A DNA stretch of 64,000 nt, from NCBI RefSeq assembly GCF_009905375.1, contig NC_133653.1:66933414-66997413 (forward strand), in the 5' to 3' direction. Each line of letters begins with the position of its first letter. The first letter of the stretch is position 1. Under the pieces are notes generated by a model. That model ran no database searches. It worked only from the letters and a program-made list of their open reading frames with translations, and was not told the origin of the DNA. Shown one piece after another: positions 1 to 10,217 of this stretch. The position numbers and the translations under genes are program-made. Source of the DNA: Apium graveolens (taxonomy: Eukaryota > Streptophyta > Magnoliopsida > Apiales > Apiaceae).

Positions 1-444
1 TTAATCAAATAAAGATCGTACTTTCGTATAGGTATATCTTTGGTTATTTATTATTCATTTCAAGTATGAGTTTTAAAACTTCTACTTCAATTATTTTTAT
101 AAAGATTATCCTTATGGGAATATTATTTAATTAATAATATTCAGATATTTTCTCATATATTGGGACTGATTTATTTCATTAAATCAGCATTACTCTAAAC
201 ATTCTTTAAAATGTTTTTGAGTCTTCAAAACGATTTTTAAAAGTTAGAGCGGATCCCAAAACTCATTTTCAAATTTAAGATCTTCCTTTCGAAGGGGATT
301 TAAATAATCGCTTAAAACCTGAGGGATCTGGCTTCATGGTGTATTTTATATTCGCAACAAGGTTGCTGTTTTGAGATAACATTTTGATTACTTGCCCAAC
401 ATTCGGGAAGTAAGTCCATCTATTTGAGTCGGCATAAGCAACAT

Positions 445-535
445 GGGCTCAGTGGGCGTCTATGAAAGTGTAAGTGGCTCAGTGGGAGTCCATCAATGCG
501 AACGTGGCTGAGTAGCAGTCCATCATAAAGCCCTA
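445..535 (+). repeat. 30-bp tandem repeat, three copies, inside LTR0
   Basis: The core GGCTCAGTGGG-GTC recurs with exact 30-base spacing: GGCT at 446, 476 and 506. A weaker fourth unit may follow at about 540. Short direct repeats like this are common in the U3 of plant LTRs and can act as promoter repeats; that role is not shown here. Confidence 0.7.
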
Positions 536-1246
536 ATGTGGCCAGGGTGATGACCAGTGGGGGATTCATCCATCTACTAGTAGAAAAGGTGACTTAATTG
601 GTATCTTTGCCTGATCAGCAAGATATCAGGTTTATGCCAAAATTCTGTTTTTCCAAATTTATTGGATATTGCAACTCTGTTTATAATTTTCATAACAGAA
701 GTTTTCAAGGAGTGTAAGAAATGTATATATATAGCTGTATATATATTGGGACTTAATGAAGTATCTCGTAACTTCATTATTTATAATGATATTTCAATGA
801 TTGAATCTATCCAAGTCTTTTCTTGTAGTCTCATCTATGTGATGAACTTTTGAAACTGATTATACCTTGAACGGTGGTAGTTCAAGTAGTATTCGGAAAA
901 GATATAAGTATATTGGAGTATCTTGTAACTTCATCTTTACAACTTATATCTGGTTAATGATTATCTTATGCATGACAAAGATTTTCACAAAAACGTTGAG
1001 ACAAGGTTAGATATATGAGATCACCTTGCAACGATATTTTTATACAGTTATAAGCTGGAACTCTGTGTATATTATACATGTCAGAGGATTTCAAAGATTG
1101 TGAATAGTATATATGTATATATATATTGAATATTTTGCGACTTGGTCGCGTTAAGATATCAACTTGGTTCATTTCTTCTTGACCAGGACTTTCATGAGTA
1201 CTATGAGAATGCTCATATATTGTTAATTATTATACACATTATTTCG

Positions 1247-1263
1247 GTGGGCTTGTTGCTCAC
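1247..1263 (+). promoter_or_regulatory. Conserved short hairpin in LTR0
   Basis: GTGGGC, a 5-base loop TTGTT, and GCTCAC form a 6-bp stem with one G-U pair, followed by CCTTGC. The same position in the Element 1/2 LTRs has TGAGC-loop-GCTCA followed by TTCTTGC, and LTR3 has TGAGC-loop-GCTCA followed by CTTGC. It is probably an RNA structure in the transcript; its role is unknown. Confidence 0.45.
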
Positions 1264-1304
1264 CCTTGCTTTCTTCTTTCATCACACAACAACAGATAGA
1301 CAAG

Positions 1305-1394
1305 ATGAACAGGACCAAGCTCCCAATTTGCGAGCGGATAGGAAACGTTCCGCAGTTTCCTGTAGGCGTTGATGCCGCTGTAGCTGAGGTATAA
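1305..1394 (+). CDS. Micro-ORF of 29 codons in LTR0, positional counterpart of the H3-like micro-ORF
   Basis: ATG lies shortly after a CAACAG acceptor-like site, and the frame ends GCT GAG GTA TAA, where GAG|GTATAA is donor-like. The Element 1 LTR has the same plan: ATTACAG, ATG, then GCT CAG GTA GAA TAA. The product begins MNRTK, which resembles the histone H3 start MARTK, but the rest does not match H3. Position and boundaries support homology with the Element 1 micro-ORF; translation is not shown and such a short frame may be coincidental. Confidence 0.25.
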   Translation: MNRTKLPICERIGNVPQFPVGVDAAVAEV

Positions 1395-1701
1395 ATTACC
1401 AATAGGCTAGGCTTTCAACTTCTGATGTACCAGACTTATGTATCTATATGAATTTTAATAATGGCAAAGAAATGTAAATTTATTCAGAAACCCTTTTTAG
1501 GTGTAATGGCTTATAATTATGGAATAAAATGACTTGTGTTATTTTTGGTATTCATCTCTGAGACTATAACTTGTGGTGTGTGTGTGTGTATTGTGGGGTC
1601 ACATTCCGCAGTAGTTGGTTGTTTATTAAGATTAAGTGTTATTAAGGGAAATGGAACTCGTGACAACCCGGATCCCCGACCCCGAATTTGGGGGTGTTAC
1701 A

Positions 1702-3896
1702 TCCACTATCCAAGACAAGAGTATTTTTCTTGTTACCCTGCAGTCAGAGGAATAATTAATTAGAAGGATTTTTAAGGACCCATACTTGTTGGGCCCTCTT
1801 TTTGGAAAAATTAAGCCTTTGTGAGTCAGGAATACTTCTGACAGTTTTTCCTTTGACAGGATTTGTCTTGTCAGAAGCAGATTTAGTAGAACTAGAAGAA
1901 TTGAGCGCACAAGCAACTTTATTAAATTTAGGAAAAGGTTCATAATAGTTGTGATAAAGCTTATGATAGGAACTACAAGTATAAATCGAATTCCAATTAC
2001 TACCACAATGAAAACAAACTTATAATTAGAATCCTTAGAAATACCTTGCTTACCATTTTATGTTCCTTTTAGGACTTTTTACTTGAGGTTTGTCAGCCTC
2101 AGATAATTTCTTTTTCAATTGTCTTTTTGAAAAAAGTCCTATGTTCTTTTCTTTCTTAATAGTCTTAATTGTTTCCTTGCTTTCCTTTTTTAAGATTTAT
2201 CACTTACTAATTTTTCTTGGGATGCTGATGTTGAACCTTTTTCATAGATGGATTTGGGTTCATCAGCTTCTGAAGAGATAAACTTAACAAGAGTCTTAAG
2301 GGTAGTCTTATTCTCAGTGTCAACATCCTTAATTTCCATCTGCATAACCAAGATTTTCTTTCCAGTTTTTCTTCAAGATCATCTCATGAACCTTTTTTCC
2401 TGAAACAGTCCAGGCATTAAGAGTTTTTCTCTTATTTTTTAATTCATTTTCTAATATATTGTACTTAGCTTCTAGTACCTTTGTTGTATGTTTAACTTTC
2501 TCACATTCTTTCTGAATTTCAATCTGATTTACTAAGTCAGACTCCAACTGGTCATTTTTAGATTTTAAGATTTCATTTTCAGTTAACAGTCTATTATTCT
2601 CTAGAATCTTATTTTTAAAATTTCCATTAAGAGACTTAAGAATAGATTTCAGTTCAGATATATCTTCAGTATCAAAAGAGAAGAAGGGAGTTGATACCTT
2701 AGAATCAGAGGAACCAGGATCATCAAAGCTAGCCATCAGTGCATAGCACGTATCTTCATTTTCAGAATCTGAGGAGTCCATCCAATTCTTGCTTGATATA
2801 ATCAGGGCTTTTTTCTTCTCTTTGTCATGCTTTATCTTCTTGCACTCTGTAGCAAAGTGACCAGGTTCATCACAGTTGTAGCACTTGATTTTTGACATGT
2901 CTACTATTCCAGCTTTAGAGTTATTTCCATCTCTTCATCAAGTTGACTTCCTTTCCCCTGGAGTGAACTTGTTCCTGAAGTTTCTATTCTTCTGAGACTT
3001 TCTGAATTGCATCCTCTTGAAGCCCTTAACCAGCAATGCAGCCATTTACATGATATCAGAATCTGTCACATTCTCATCAGTTTCAGAATCAGTATCATCA
3101 TCAGGATTTGATGATGAATCATCAGTATCTGATTCTGGCAGATTGTTCTTTTTCTTTGCAACTTCAACAAACCTTTCTTTTGAAGCTTTAGCATTCACTT
3201 TCAAAGCAACTGATTTTCCTTTGCTATTTTTCATCTCCTTCCTTTGCTGGACTTCGAAGTCATGAGTTCTCAGCATTCCATAAACTTCGTCCAGAGTGAT
3301 TATTTCCAAATCATACTGATGTCGTATGATTAAAGTTCGAGTCTCCCATTCCTCATTCAAGGCTCTCAGAAACATAGTGTTTGATGCTCTCGATCATACA
3401 CCTTTCCTACCAAGGACATATTATTGAGCAGGATGAGAAATTTATCATAGATATCGGTGAGACTTTCATCAGGCTTGGCCTTAAAGTGTTCATATTCTTG
3501 AATCAGGACAGCCCTTCTGTTCTTTTTGATGGCCATGGTTCCTTGATATTGAGTTTCAAGAGCATCCCAGATCTCCTTGGCAGTCTTGTAAGCTATAACC
3601 CTATTTGACATCACATAATCAAGACTGTTATGCAAAATGTTTCTTACTTTTGCATCCTTCAGCACAACAACCTTCTCTTCTGGTGTCCACTCACTCTTTT
3701 CCTTCAACTGATAGTGTTCAGGAACAGTAGGAGTTGTTGGTACCAGTTTTGTTGGCATGTAGGGTCCATCATTGATTACGTCAAGATAGTTTGTATCTGT
3801 AGGTTCTAGATGTATGAGCATCATCACCTTCCATGTAGGATATTGAGTCTTTTTCAGAATGGGGATTTTAATACTTTTATACTTGTTCAGAGACAT
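1702..3896 (-). pseudogene. Broken gag and protease start of element C
   Basis: The likely start is the ATG at 3896-3894, opening MSLNKYKSIKIP; the frame stays open further up but runs into the primer site, so I reject the earlier start. The gag body to about 3365 contains KTAKEIWDALE and SNRVIAYKTAK, also seen in element B. A frameshift near 3370 leads to the end of the capsid part, then a CCHC knuckle CYNCDEPGHFATEC at about 2850-2890, then a Glu/Lys-rich coiled-coil-like stretch (2330-2780). Stops and shifts break the rest. The last readable piece is the protease motif LDSG at about 1702-1720, where LTR0 cuts in. Non-functional. Confidence 0.8.
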
Positions 3897-3930
3897 GTTT
3901 AGATCGCTTCTGATTGTAAATTTATTAGGT

Positions 3931-3943
3931 AGCTCGAATACCA
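3931..3943 (-). other. Primer-binding-like site of element C, altered
   Basis: On the minus strand it reads TGGTATTCGAGCT, two bases after the LTR end. The usual site in this lineage (and in A, B, 1 and 2 here) is TGGTATCAGAGC, complementary to initiator tRNA-Met. Three adjacent bases differ, so it is either decayed or matched to another tRNA. Confidence 0.5.
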
Positions 3944-3945
3944 AT

Positions 3946-4435
3946 TGTTGCCCAGTAAAGATACAATTGTTTAAGGGGGGTTGGATACAATTGTATAAAT
4001 GTTTTGAACAAGTATAAAAATATAACAGTTCTTTATATTTCTGATAAAAACTGTTACAAACTCTCTCAAGAAATACTGATATTCTTGAGAACTACTAGGT
4101 CGTACAATGCTCGAGTTAAATCACTATGTGATGACCTAAACTGTGTTTATATAAACACAGCTGCTACAAATCAGTCTAGGATATACATTATCAATTATTA
4201 ACAGAAAATGATACATATCTCTAACTGAATATACAAAGTCCTATCACTCAGAACGAACAGATATCCGTCCCTCAAATAAGGAACAAACCTAATCTTCAAA
4301 ATAGACTGTCTTCAGATACTGATGTTCTGCATATACTGATGATGCATCAAATCCTGATGGCACATCAAATCCTGATGACATCCAAAACAGTCAGATCCTG
4401 AGCTCCTCCTGATCATTGAGAATCAACACGTAACA
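3946..4435 (-). repeat. 5' LTR of element C (490 bp)
   Basis: Read on the minus strand it starts TGTTACGTGTTG and ends GGGCAACA, a proper TG...CA pair with 5-base inverted ends TGTTA/-AACA. It holds a TATA region inside a perfect 20-bp palindrome at 4141-4160, and several copies of a TCAGGATTTGATG-like motif (4330-4390), comparable with the TCAGGACTTA motif in B's LTRs. Only one LTR of this element is in view. Confidence 0.75.
4141..4160 (-). promoter_or_regulatory. TATA box inside a 20-bp palindrome
   Basis: CTGTGTTTATATAAACACAG is its own reverse complement. The TATA core is framed by CTGTGT and ACACAG, the same arms found around the TATA box in element B's 3' LTR and in the solo LTR at 50214-50768. 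Confidence 0.6.
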
Positions 4436-4799
4436 AAATGCTTTTAAAAATACTGGTTCTTTATCTTCATTTTCCACATACTTCTTCGTTTAATCAGCCT
4501 ATTTTATAGTTACTTTCAAGTACATTTGAAGCTCTTCAACTTTTCTCTTATTTTTTCCATCCATCTGTAAATGGTATATTGAGCTCATGGCGTATCCGGT
4601 TTATAAACGTTCATGAAATTACCTCCATAATTAAGAATTAAAGAGAAAATCTCCGCCCGATACGATTAACATACGAGTTTATTATAATTTTCTTTAATTA
4701 CACATGAATTTATTCGCCGAGCGAAAATCTTTTATTATTTAGAAGAAAATATGCTAACCTGGACAATCACCCATAATACTCCAACTCGTATTATAATTC
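4436..4799. other. AT-rich spacer, nothing recognised
   Basis: This stretch lies between element C and the gypsy integrase relic. It is AT-rich, with no ORF of note and no motif I can name. It may be the decayed C-terminal end or LTR of the gypsy relic to its right. Confidence 0.4.
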
Positions 4800-5560
4800 A
4801 TTTTGGTTCTAGGAAGTCCACGTACAATATTTATTGTAAGGTACTCTCACTTTCATCTTGAAAAACCTCACGATTATAAAAAATCCACTTATCTTATGAT
4901 GCTCTTCCTTGACGTTCAGTCACATATAATGTTTATTCCTTTTTTCATGCCTTATTATCGAAAAGTTTTCTTTTATATCTATGTACTTTATTATATTCTC
5001 AGAACAATTTGAATCTCTCAATTTATCGACGTCTAGTCATATTCCCTTCTTTAGCTCCGCCCTACCTGATGCCCGTTCATTCATGGATGACATATAATAT
5101 TCCGGTTCAACATGGTTCCCAAACATCCTTCATACTTCTGGCAAATCTTAAATCAGGTAATCATGTCAATGAGATACAACCAATACTTAAACCTTGTAAT
5201 GTACCACAATCTCTTTTACGCATTAATGAACCCACTTATCAAGTCAACTATTTATTACTAGAAAAATAATGACTATATTTGGTTAACCTGTCAATAAGAA
5301 TTCGAATACGTTATCATTAGCTTTTCTTTCCAGGTAATTTCACTACGACATCCCTACCAAGATGTACCCATTTCCATTCTAGAGTATCAGACGATTACAA
5401 TAACTTGTCTAGCCTTTTAACGCTTGACCTTAATTCTTAGGTAGATATAGCATTTACTTACATGTTCTGCAATTCCCCTCTTCATATCTGGTCATTAAAT
5501 ATTTTCTTTTAACTCTGGTACTTAATCGTACTTCCATGATCTATCTCAAGTTATGAGTGT
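4800..5560 (-). pseudogene. Decayed Ty3/gypsy integrase fragment
   Basis: Comparison with the integrase of Element 2, also minus strand, shows matching blocks in the same order. The stretch around 5070-5160 corresponds to the Element 2 region with the second and third catalytic residues (near 36070-36170). 5210-5330 corresponds to the region around 36220-36310. 5340-5520 corresponds to the zinc-finger to first-Asp region (36330-36510), including the words for a WWPxMKR-like segment. Every frame is broken by stops and indels. No LTR belonging to it is recognisable. It is an old relic predating element C or A; the boundaries are approximate. Confidence 0.6.
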
Positions 5561-6029
5561 TTTATTAAATTATTTAATTTAATTCTATTTTCAATAATGC
5601 CCATATCATCTTACTTGTATCTTGGGGAAACTTATAGGATTTATTTATCATTTTTTTTATTCTTGATGTACGAGACATGCATGTACAATAACAAGACTAA
5701 GTCACATTGACAACCCTAAGATTAAGTTGTATGATAATCTAAATCTGTATTCTGTATTGTATTTCTTGAGTCTGTAAAAATGATTAGAAGATTAGACTAG
5801 GGAATTTTTTGTGAACAGATTCAAGCTATGAAATAAATTGTGGAAGAAGATAAAGCCATGATCATGCCTCAGATAAAAGATGTAGAACCTTGAAGTTGAA
5901 TAAAGCTGTTCAATGAAAAATGTTCTAAGTCAAGATATTGATAAGTCACAGATCAAGTTATATCGAGAAGTTATTCGAGAAGTCCAGAATGACTTATCGA
6001 GAAGTCCAAAATGGCTTATAGAGAAGTCT

Positions 6030-6355
6030 CAGAGATATCGACAAGTCAAATGAATATGTAGAGAACTGGAGATATCGACAAGTCATTTATGCATGTAGAG
6101 AACTCAGAGATATCGATAAGTCATATAATGATGTGAAGAATTGGAGATATCGACAAGTTGATTTTTTATATAGAGATCTTAGAGATATCGATAAGTCAAA
6201 TGAGTATATAGACATCTCAGAGATATCGACAAGTCAATTCTACATGTAGAGATCTCAGACATATCGACAAGTCATTTCACATGCAAGGATCTAGAGACCT
6301 CGATAAGTCAAGTATACCTATAGAGAACTCAGAGATCTCAATAAGTCATTATACT
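6030..6355 (+). repeat. 37-38-bp tandem array (about nine units) in element A's LTR
   Basis: Each unit contains AGATATCGACAAGTCA or a variant with GATAAGTC. The C of the CG (or its decayed equivalent) falls at 6039, 6076, 6114, 6151, 6189, 6227, 6265, 6301 and 6339, giving spacings of 37, 38, 37, 38, 38, 38, 36 and 38. Looser copies extend left to about 5935. Upstream of the TATA box, this looks like a U3 promoter array. Confidence 0.85.
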
Positions 6356-6660
6356 TATCAAGATGTCACTTCTCTATAGAACAAACTGGAGATCTCAACA
6401 TACTTGTCAAATTCAGAATGCAGACAAGTTCAAGATTCAATATTATTAGTAAACAAATGATCTATCCACTTGATTGAAAAGTCTACAAAGTAGTTGGAAG
6501 AATACAAGATCAAGGGCCAAGATTAACTAGACAAAGGCTGGTCACAGACCTGCAAGATTCTACACAGATTTGCTAAGCTAGAAATGGAAATAGAAAAAGT
6601 TGCTTTAGAAATTAGTGTAGTATATTTTAGTATAAGTCTTGTAAACCTGTGCTGCTAGTC

Positions 6661-6667
6661 TATAAAG
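6661..6667 (+). promoter_or_regulatory. TATA box of element A's LTR
   Basis: TATAAAG stands 7 bases before the Element 1 insertion point. The insertion therefore fell between the TATA box and the expected transcription start. Confidence 0.5.
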
Positions 6668-6668
6668 C

Positions 6669-6673
6669 ATGCA
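6669..6673 (+). repeat. Target-site duplication of Element 1, left copy (ATGCA)
   Basis: It is identical to 20212-20216 directly after the right LTR. A perfect 5-bp duplication shows one intact insertion event. Confidence 0.95.
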
Positions 6674-9600
6674 TGTTACGACCGGCATTTTATGTAATAT
6701 TATTTGTGAATAATATTAAGTTAAATAAAAATATATTCAATGATTGTGCGCTAGTGTGAGTAAAAATTTCTGCATTATAAATTTGCTTTGTGTAGTATAT
6801 GATTTTTCAAAGCAAAAGTTTACTTAATTTCTTTATTTTTGATTTATAAGGAATATTCTAAGCCTTGGAGAAATTTTCTTTTAAAAGATATTTTGTTCAC
6901 AAATTTTGAAAGTGATTTTATAAAATCTCTAAAAATCCAAGTTATTTTATGGTATAAATTTTATAATTTTTGAACTTGTGTTTTATTTTATAAAAATAAA
7001 TCTTTATAAATATAATTAGCAAATTACATAGTTATCCTTGCATGCAAATTCCTTCCATACATTCCAAAAGGGCTAAAGAGTCAATAACCACCCCACTAAC
7101 TCTTATTTCCTAGCCAAATACCTTCTTTACCCTTGCATGCAAATTCAACCAAGTTTAAGTGGAAGGTTAATCATGACAATTCCTAATTCCACTCACTTTT
7201 GCCAATACAAAAACCATAAGACAAGCAAAGTCATGATCATTTTACTCATCACCCACACCACACTCACTCTCTCCTCCCTCCCCTTCTCCCTCACTCTCGG
7301 CTCTCTCTCTCATTCTCGGGTTTTTAGACCGAGAACCCCCCCTCCCCATTTTTCTTCATTTCTCCACCAAGCTTCTACTCTTTATACAAGTAAATGTTAT
7401 CTCCCATACCATGATCATTCATATTTCAAAGAGTTTTGAGTAGAAAGTTTAAGTTTAAGGGTTGCATGTAAAGGTTTTAGTGAAACTCAAAATACAATCT
7501 TGATTCTTATGGATTTAAGGTTGTTTTGAGAGGACTACAATGAATGGATAAGTGCCAAGTCATGAGAAGGAAAATCTTGATGATTTAATGGCCATTTCCA
7601 TCCATTTCATTCGGCCATGACCATATGGGAGCCGAATGAATGGTCCTTGAAATCATTCTTGTAGTTTTGATCAATTTTTGCATGTTTATGTGATAATGAC
7701 TTGAATTTGGTGGTGAAAATTTGATAAAACTCCTTGCATGCTAAGTGATCATCTAGGTATACCTTAGGCTAGGCTTGCATGTCAATTTTAAGATGGAATA
7801 TATGTAGAAAATATGTTGTTTTGGTTTGAAAAACCCGAAGGCATGCATGCATGTGGAATTCTCTTAGTTTGTTGTAAGATTTTGACCATTTGGAAAAGAT
7901 TTTGTTAGTGAGCCTTAATTTCAGTAGGAATAATGTGATAATATGGATTTATGCTTCTTGTTGCATGGTAATAATTTGTGGTTATCTTTTATAAAAATAT
8001 ATATCTTGTTGTTTCAAAAGCATAAAGGTTTATGATTTGTTAAGAGTAGTCTCTTTTATTTTGCCATAGTTGCACCATAGGGAAGGATGATCTCACCAAG
8101 GGTATTTTGAGAAAAAGGGAATTAGTTCAGTAGAACACCAAGTATAGGTCTTGGTTTAAGTATTTAGTTGTTGATAATTGGGTTTGTCAAGTCAAAACCT
8201 TGGAAAATGAGAGTTATAGTTTCTGCAGAAAAATCAGTTTAGTACCCTGAGTTTAGAGTGAGTTTTGACCATGTCATTGATGTGCACTTTGAGGCCCAAG
8301 CCACCAGAAGTTAGTATGGGGAGTATATAATAGGTTTTAGGAGTTGGTTGGAGGTTTGCATGTCATTTGGTTAGGTGCACAAGTAGAATAACAAAATCTG
8401 TCCAGCAGGGGACAGTTTTGTTGCAACTTAGAAATAGGGAGATTTGGCCATGTCATGGGTAGGCCCTCATTAGGCCCAATTGGGCCTTAGTTAGAGGGTA
8501 TGTCAGAGAAGTTTTTCCAACCATAGTTCATAGGATATGAGCTAGAACCATGTGTCACAAGTTAACTCAAGTCAGGGCATTTTCTGCCCAGAAAAACAGG
8601 GGAACCTTGGACTTTTAGCTTAGGCCCAAGAAGGCCCAAGCCAGGCCTTTGAGCCACATCAAGCTTGTGAGATGCCCTTAGGTCAGGAGAGTCTTGTGTA
8701 AAAATTTTGAAGAAAAACTTGTAGTTTAAGAGTGTCTAATGCACTCAAGAAACCTTAGTTACCATTCTGAAATTTGCACCAGTGAGCACTTTCACTTATC
8801 ACATAGTTTTAGGACACTTAGAAGTGAGTATTAGGTCGACCACCATAGTTGTAAGATAGTATAAGGTCAGTAGAACAAAAGGCACAAGTGAGGGTCAATA
8901 GGTTTTGGATAATTTAGGAAAGGCACATTGAGTTAGGAAGCCCAAATTCGAAGACTTCGTTTAGTTAGCGACCAAGTAACTTAAGTGGTGAGTCGAGATC
9001 ATCCAAGCCTAGTGTGGCATTATGGTGTATATGATGTTATTTGGTATTAATATACGATATGTGATTATGTGGCTACGTGTGTACATTTGAAAATATAAAT
9101 GTTGGATATGAATTAAGTGTGTATAGGCCTAAGTGCCATCCATGTTTAATTTCGGGTTGTAAATAGGTTAAGATGGTAAGAATATATTATAATGAGGATT
9201 ATTATTATTTATGTAGGATCTCGAGACGAGGGAAAACTTGCCATAAAAGTCGAGTGAAGCTCCAGTTGTTGCTCCTACCAGTCAGACCAGACCAGTCTAT
9301 CTCAAGGCAAGTGATTCAACTTGACCTTCGCATTTACTGTAACCAGTTCATATATATATCGATGCAATTATCCTGAGTCATTTTGATATATTTAAATCAA
9401 GAGTATCTTTTGTTTATCTTTGAGTTACATAGAGATGCCATGAACCCTCGAGTACGTATTGCAAGTAGTTCAAAAGTCTTTCATGATAGTTTAATGCCAT
9501 GATAAAATAGAGATGTGTTATAATACCTTATTGATCCTTTTGATTATCATGCTATTGATCCCTGAGAAATCTTGATGTTGCACCCTGATGCTTTGATTTA

Positions 9601-10217
9601 ACTCTTGAAATAACCTCGATAGAAACTTTATCTTGATATCTAAAAGCCAATCTTTTCTTAAATTCATTCATGATTGTTTGATAACCCTATCCTTACCCTA
9701 AAGCTTGATGCCCTGTTATATCTTGAGCTGATGATCACTTCCTTTATATTTTAGCACCTCTATCCTATTGGAACCAGTGATGCTTATCTCCTTGATGTTC
9801 TAATACCTATACCTTGTCTACAACCATTGCTTTAAGCCTAGTTTGGCATTACTCTTTCATATTATCCAATAGCCTTGCTTAATTTCCTTGTCAAAATTCT
9901 TGTTTATGGAAATCTCTCGATTACCCTAATATAGTAAAGTCTAGTGGATCATGGCCCTGAGATTTAGAGTCATAATTCCAGTGTTTCAAGTTGATCTATA
10001 ATCCCCTGATAAAAATGATTTCAGTCAAAAGAGATTTTGTCATAAATCGGCATCAGTTTTCGAAATGAATAAAAGGTGGATTTTTCAGTCCCAAAGGGGG
10101 ACAAATGTTTTCTTGAATGGTGGATCTGGACTGAGACGCGAGTCCTTTCCACACTTATATTAGGCTTAAAAGTTGCCTAGGGATTCCCAATAATGTTTTA
10201 GAACCCAGCGAGGTTCG

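Larger units (their letters stand above)
1..1701 (+). repeat. Right-hand part of a Ty3/gypsy LTR (LTR0), start outside window
   Basis: The stretch has no long ORF and ends in GGGGGTGTTACA at 1701, the CA-terminated end typical of chromovirus LTRs and very close to the ends of the Element 1 LTRs (GGGGGTGTGACA). The flanking DNA on the right is not a primer-binding site but element C, interrupted in mid-codon, so this is a 3' LTR or a solo LTR in plus orientation. The expected target duplicate on the right is TCCAC (1702-1706); its partner is off-window. Internal duplications are visible: a segment near 700-770 recurs in diverged form near 1087-1140. The hairpin at 1247-1263 is shared with the other gypsy LTRs. 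Assignment to the Tekay type is by resemblance only. Confidence 0.75.
1702..4435 (-). mobile_element. Partial SIRE-like Ty1/copia element C
   Basis: On the minus strand: 5' LTR (4435-3946), a primer-binding-like site (3943-3931), then gag and the start of the protease, ending where LTR0 inserted. The gag protein and the two-knuckle layout match element B in this window, so C belongs to the same lineage (SIRE/Maximus type) but to another family, because its LTR is not the same as B's. The remainder lies left of the window. A likely target duplicate AAATG (4436-4440) flanks it on the right; its partner cannot be seen. Confidence 0.8.
5682..6673 (+). repeat. 5' LTR of element A, left part
   Basis: The LTR would be about 1.28 kb once Element 1 is removed (5682-6673 plus 20217-20503). 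It contains a 37-38-bp tandem array (6030-6355) and a TATA box (6661-6667). The start is uncertain because no second LTR of A is in the window. Confidence 0.55.

Noticed and set aside
388..413. Hairpin TTACTT-CCC / GGG-AAGTAA in LTR0
   Set aside because: Good pairing but no counterpart in the other LTRs and a different position (1.3 kb from the LTR end), so I could not link it to the conserved hairpins.
5009..5269. 86-codon plus-strand ORF as a possible host gene
   Set aside because: It overlaps the minus-strand integrase relic and shows no domain; a chance frame.
6030..6355. CRISPR-like array (regular repeats with about 22-base variable parts)
   Set aside because: The repeats are imperfect, the intervening parts are related to each other, there are no cas genes, and it sits in an LTR of a plant element.
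7137..7439. 100-codon ORF in the pyrimidine-rich part of the Element 1 LTR (also 16634-16936)
   Set aside because: It lies in a CT-rich promoter-like stretch that is strongly diverged in Element 2, where the frame is not kept. Low-complexity Ser/Thr/Leu product.
9173..9376. A 67-codon ORF starting M(V/E)RIYYNEDYYYLC, present in all LTRs of Elements 1 and 2
   Set aside because: The LTRs are near-identical here, so the shared frame proves nothing. No strong start context, and a 2-base TA indel in the 3' LTR of Element 1 changes its C-terminus.
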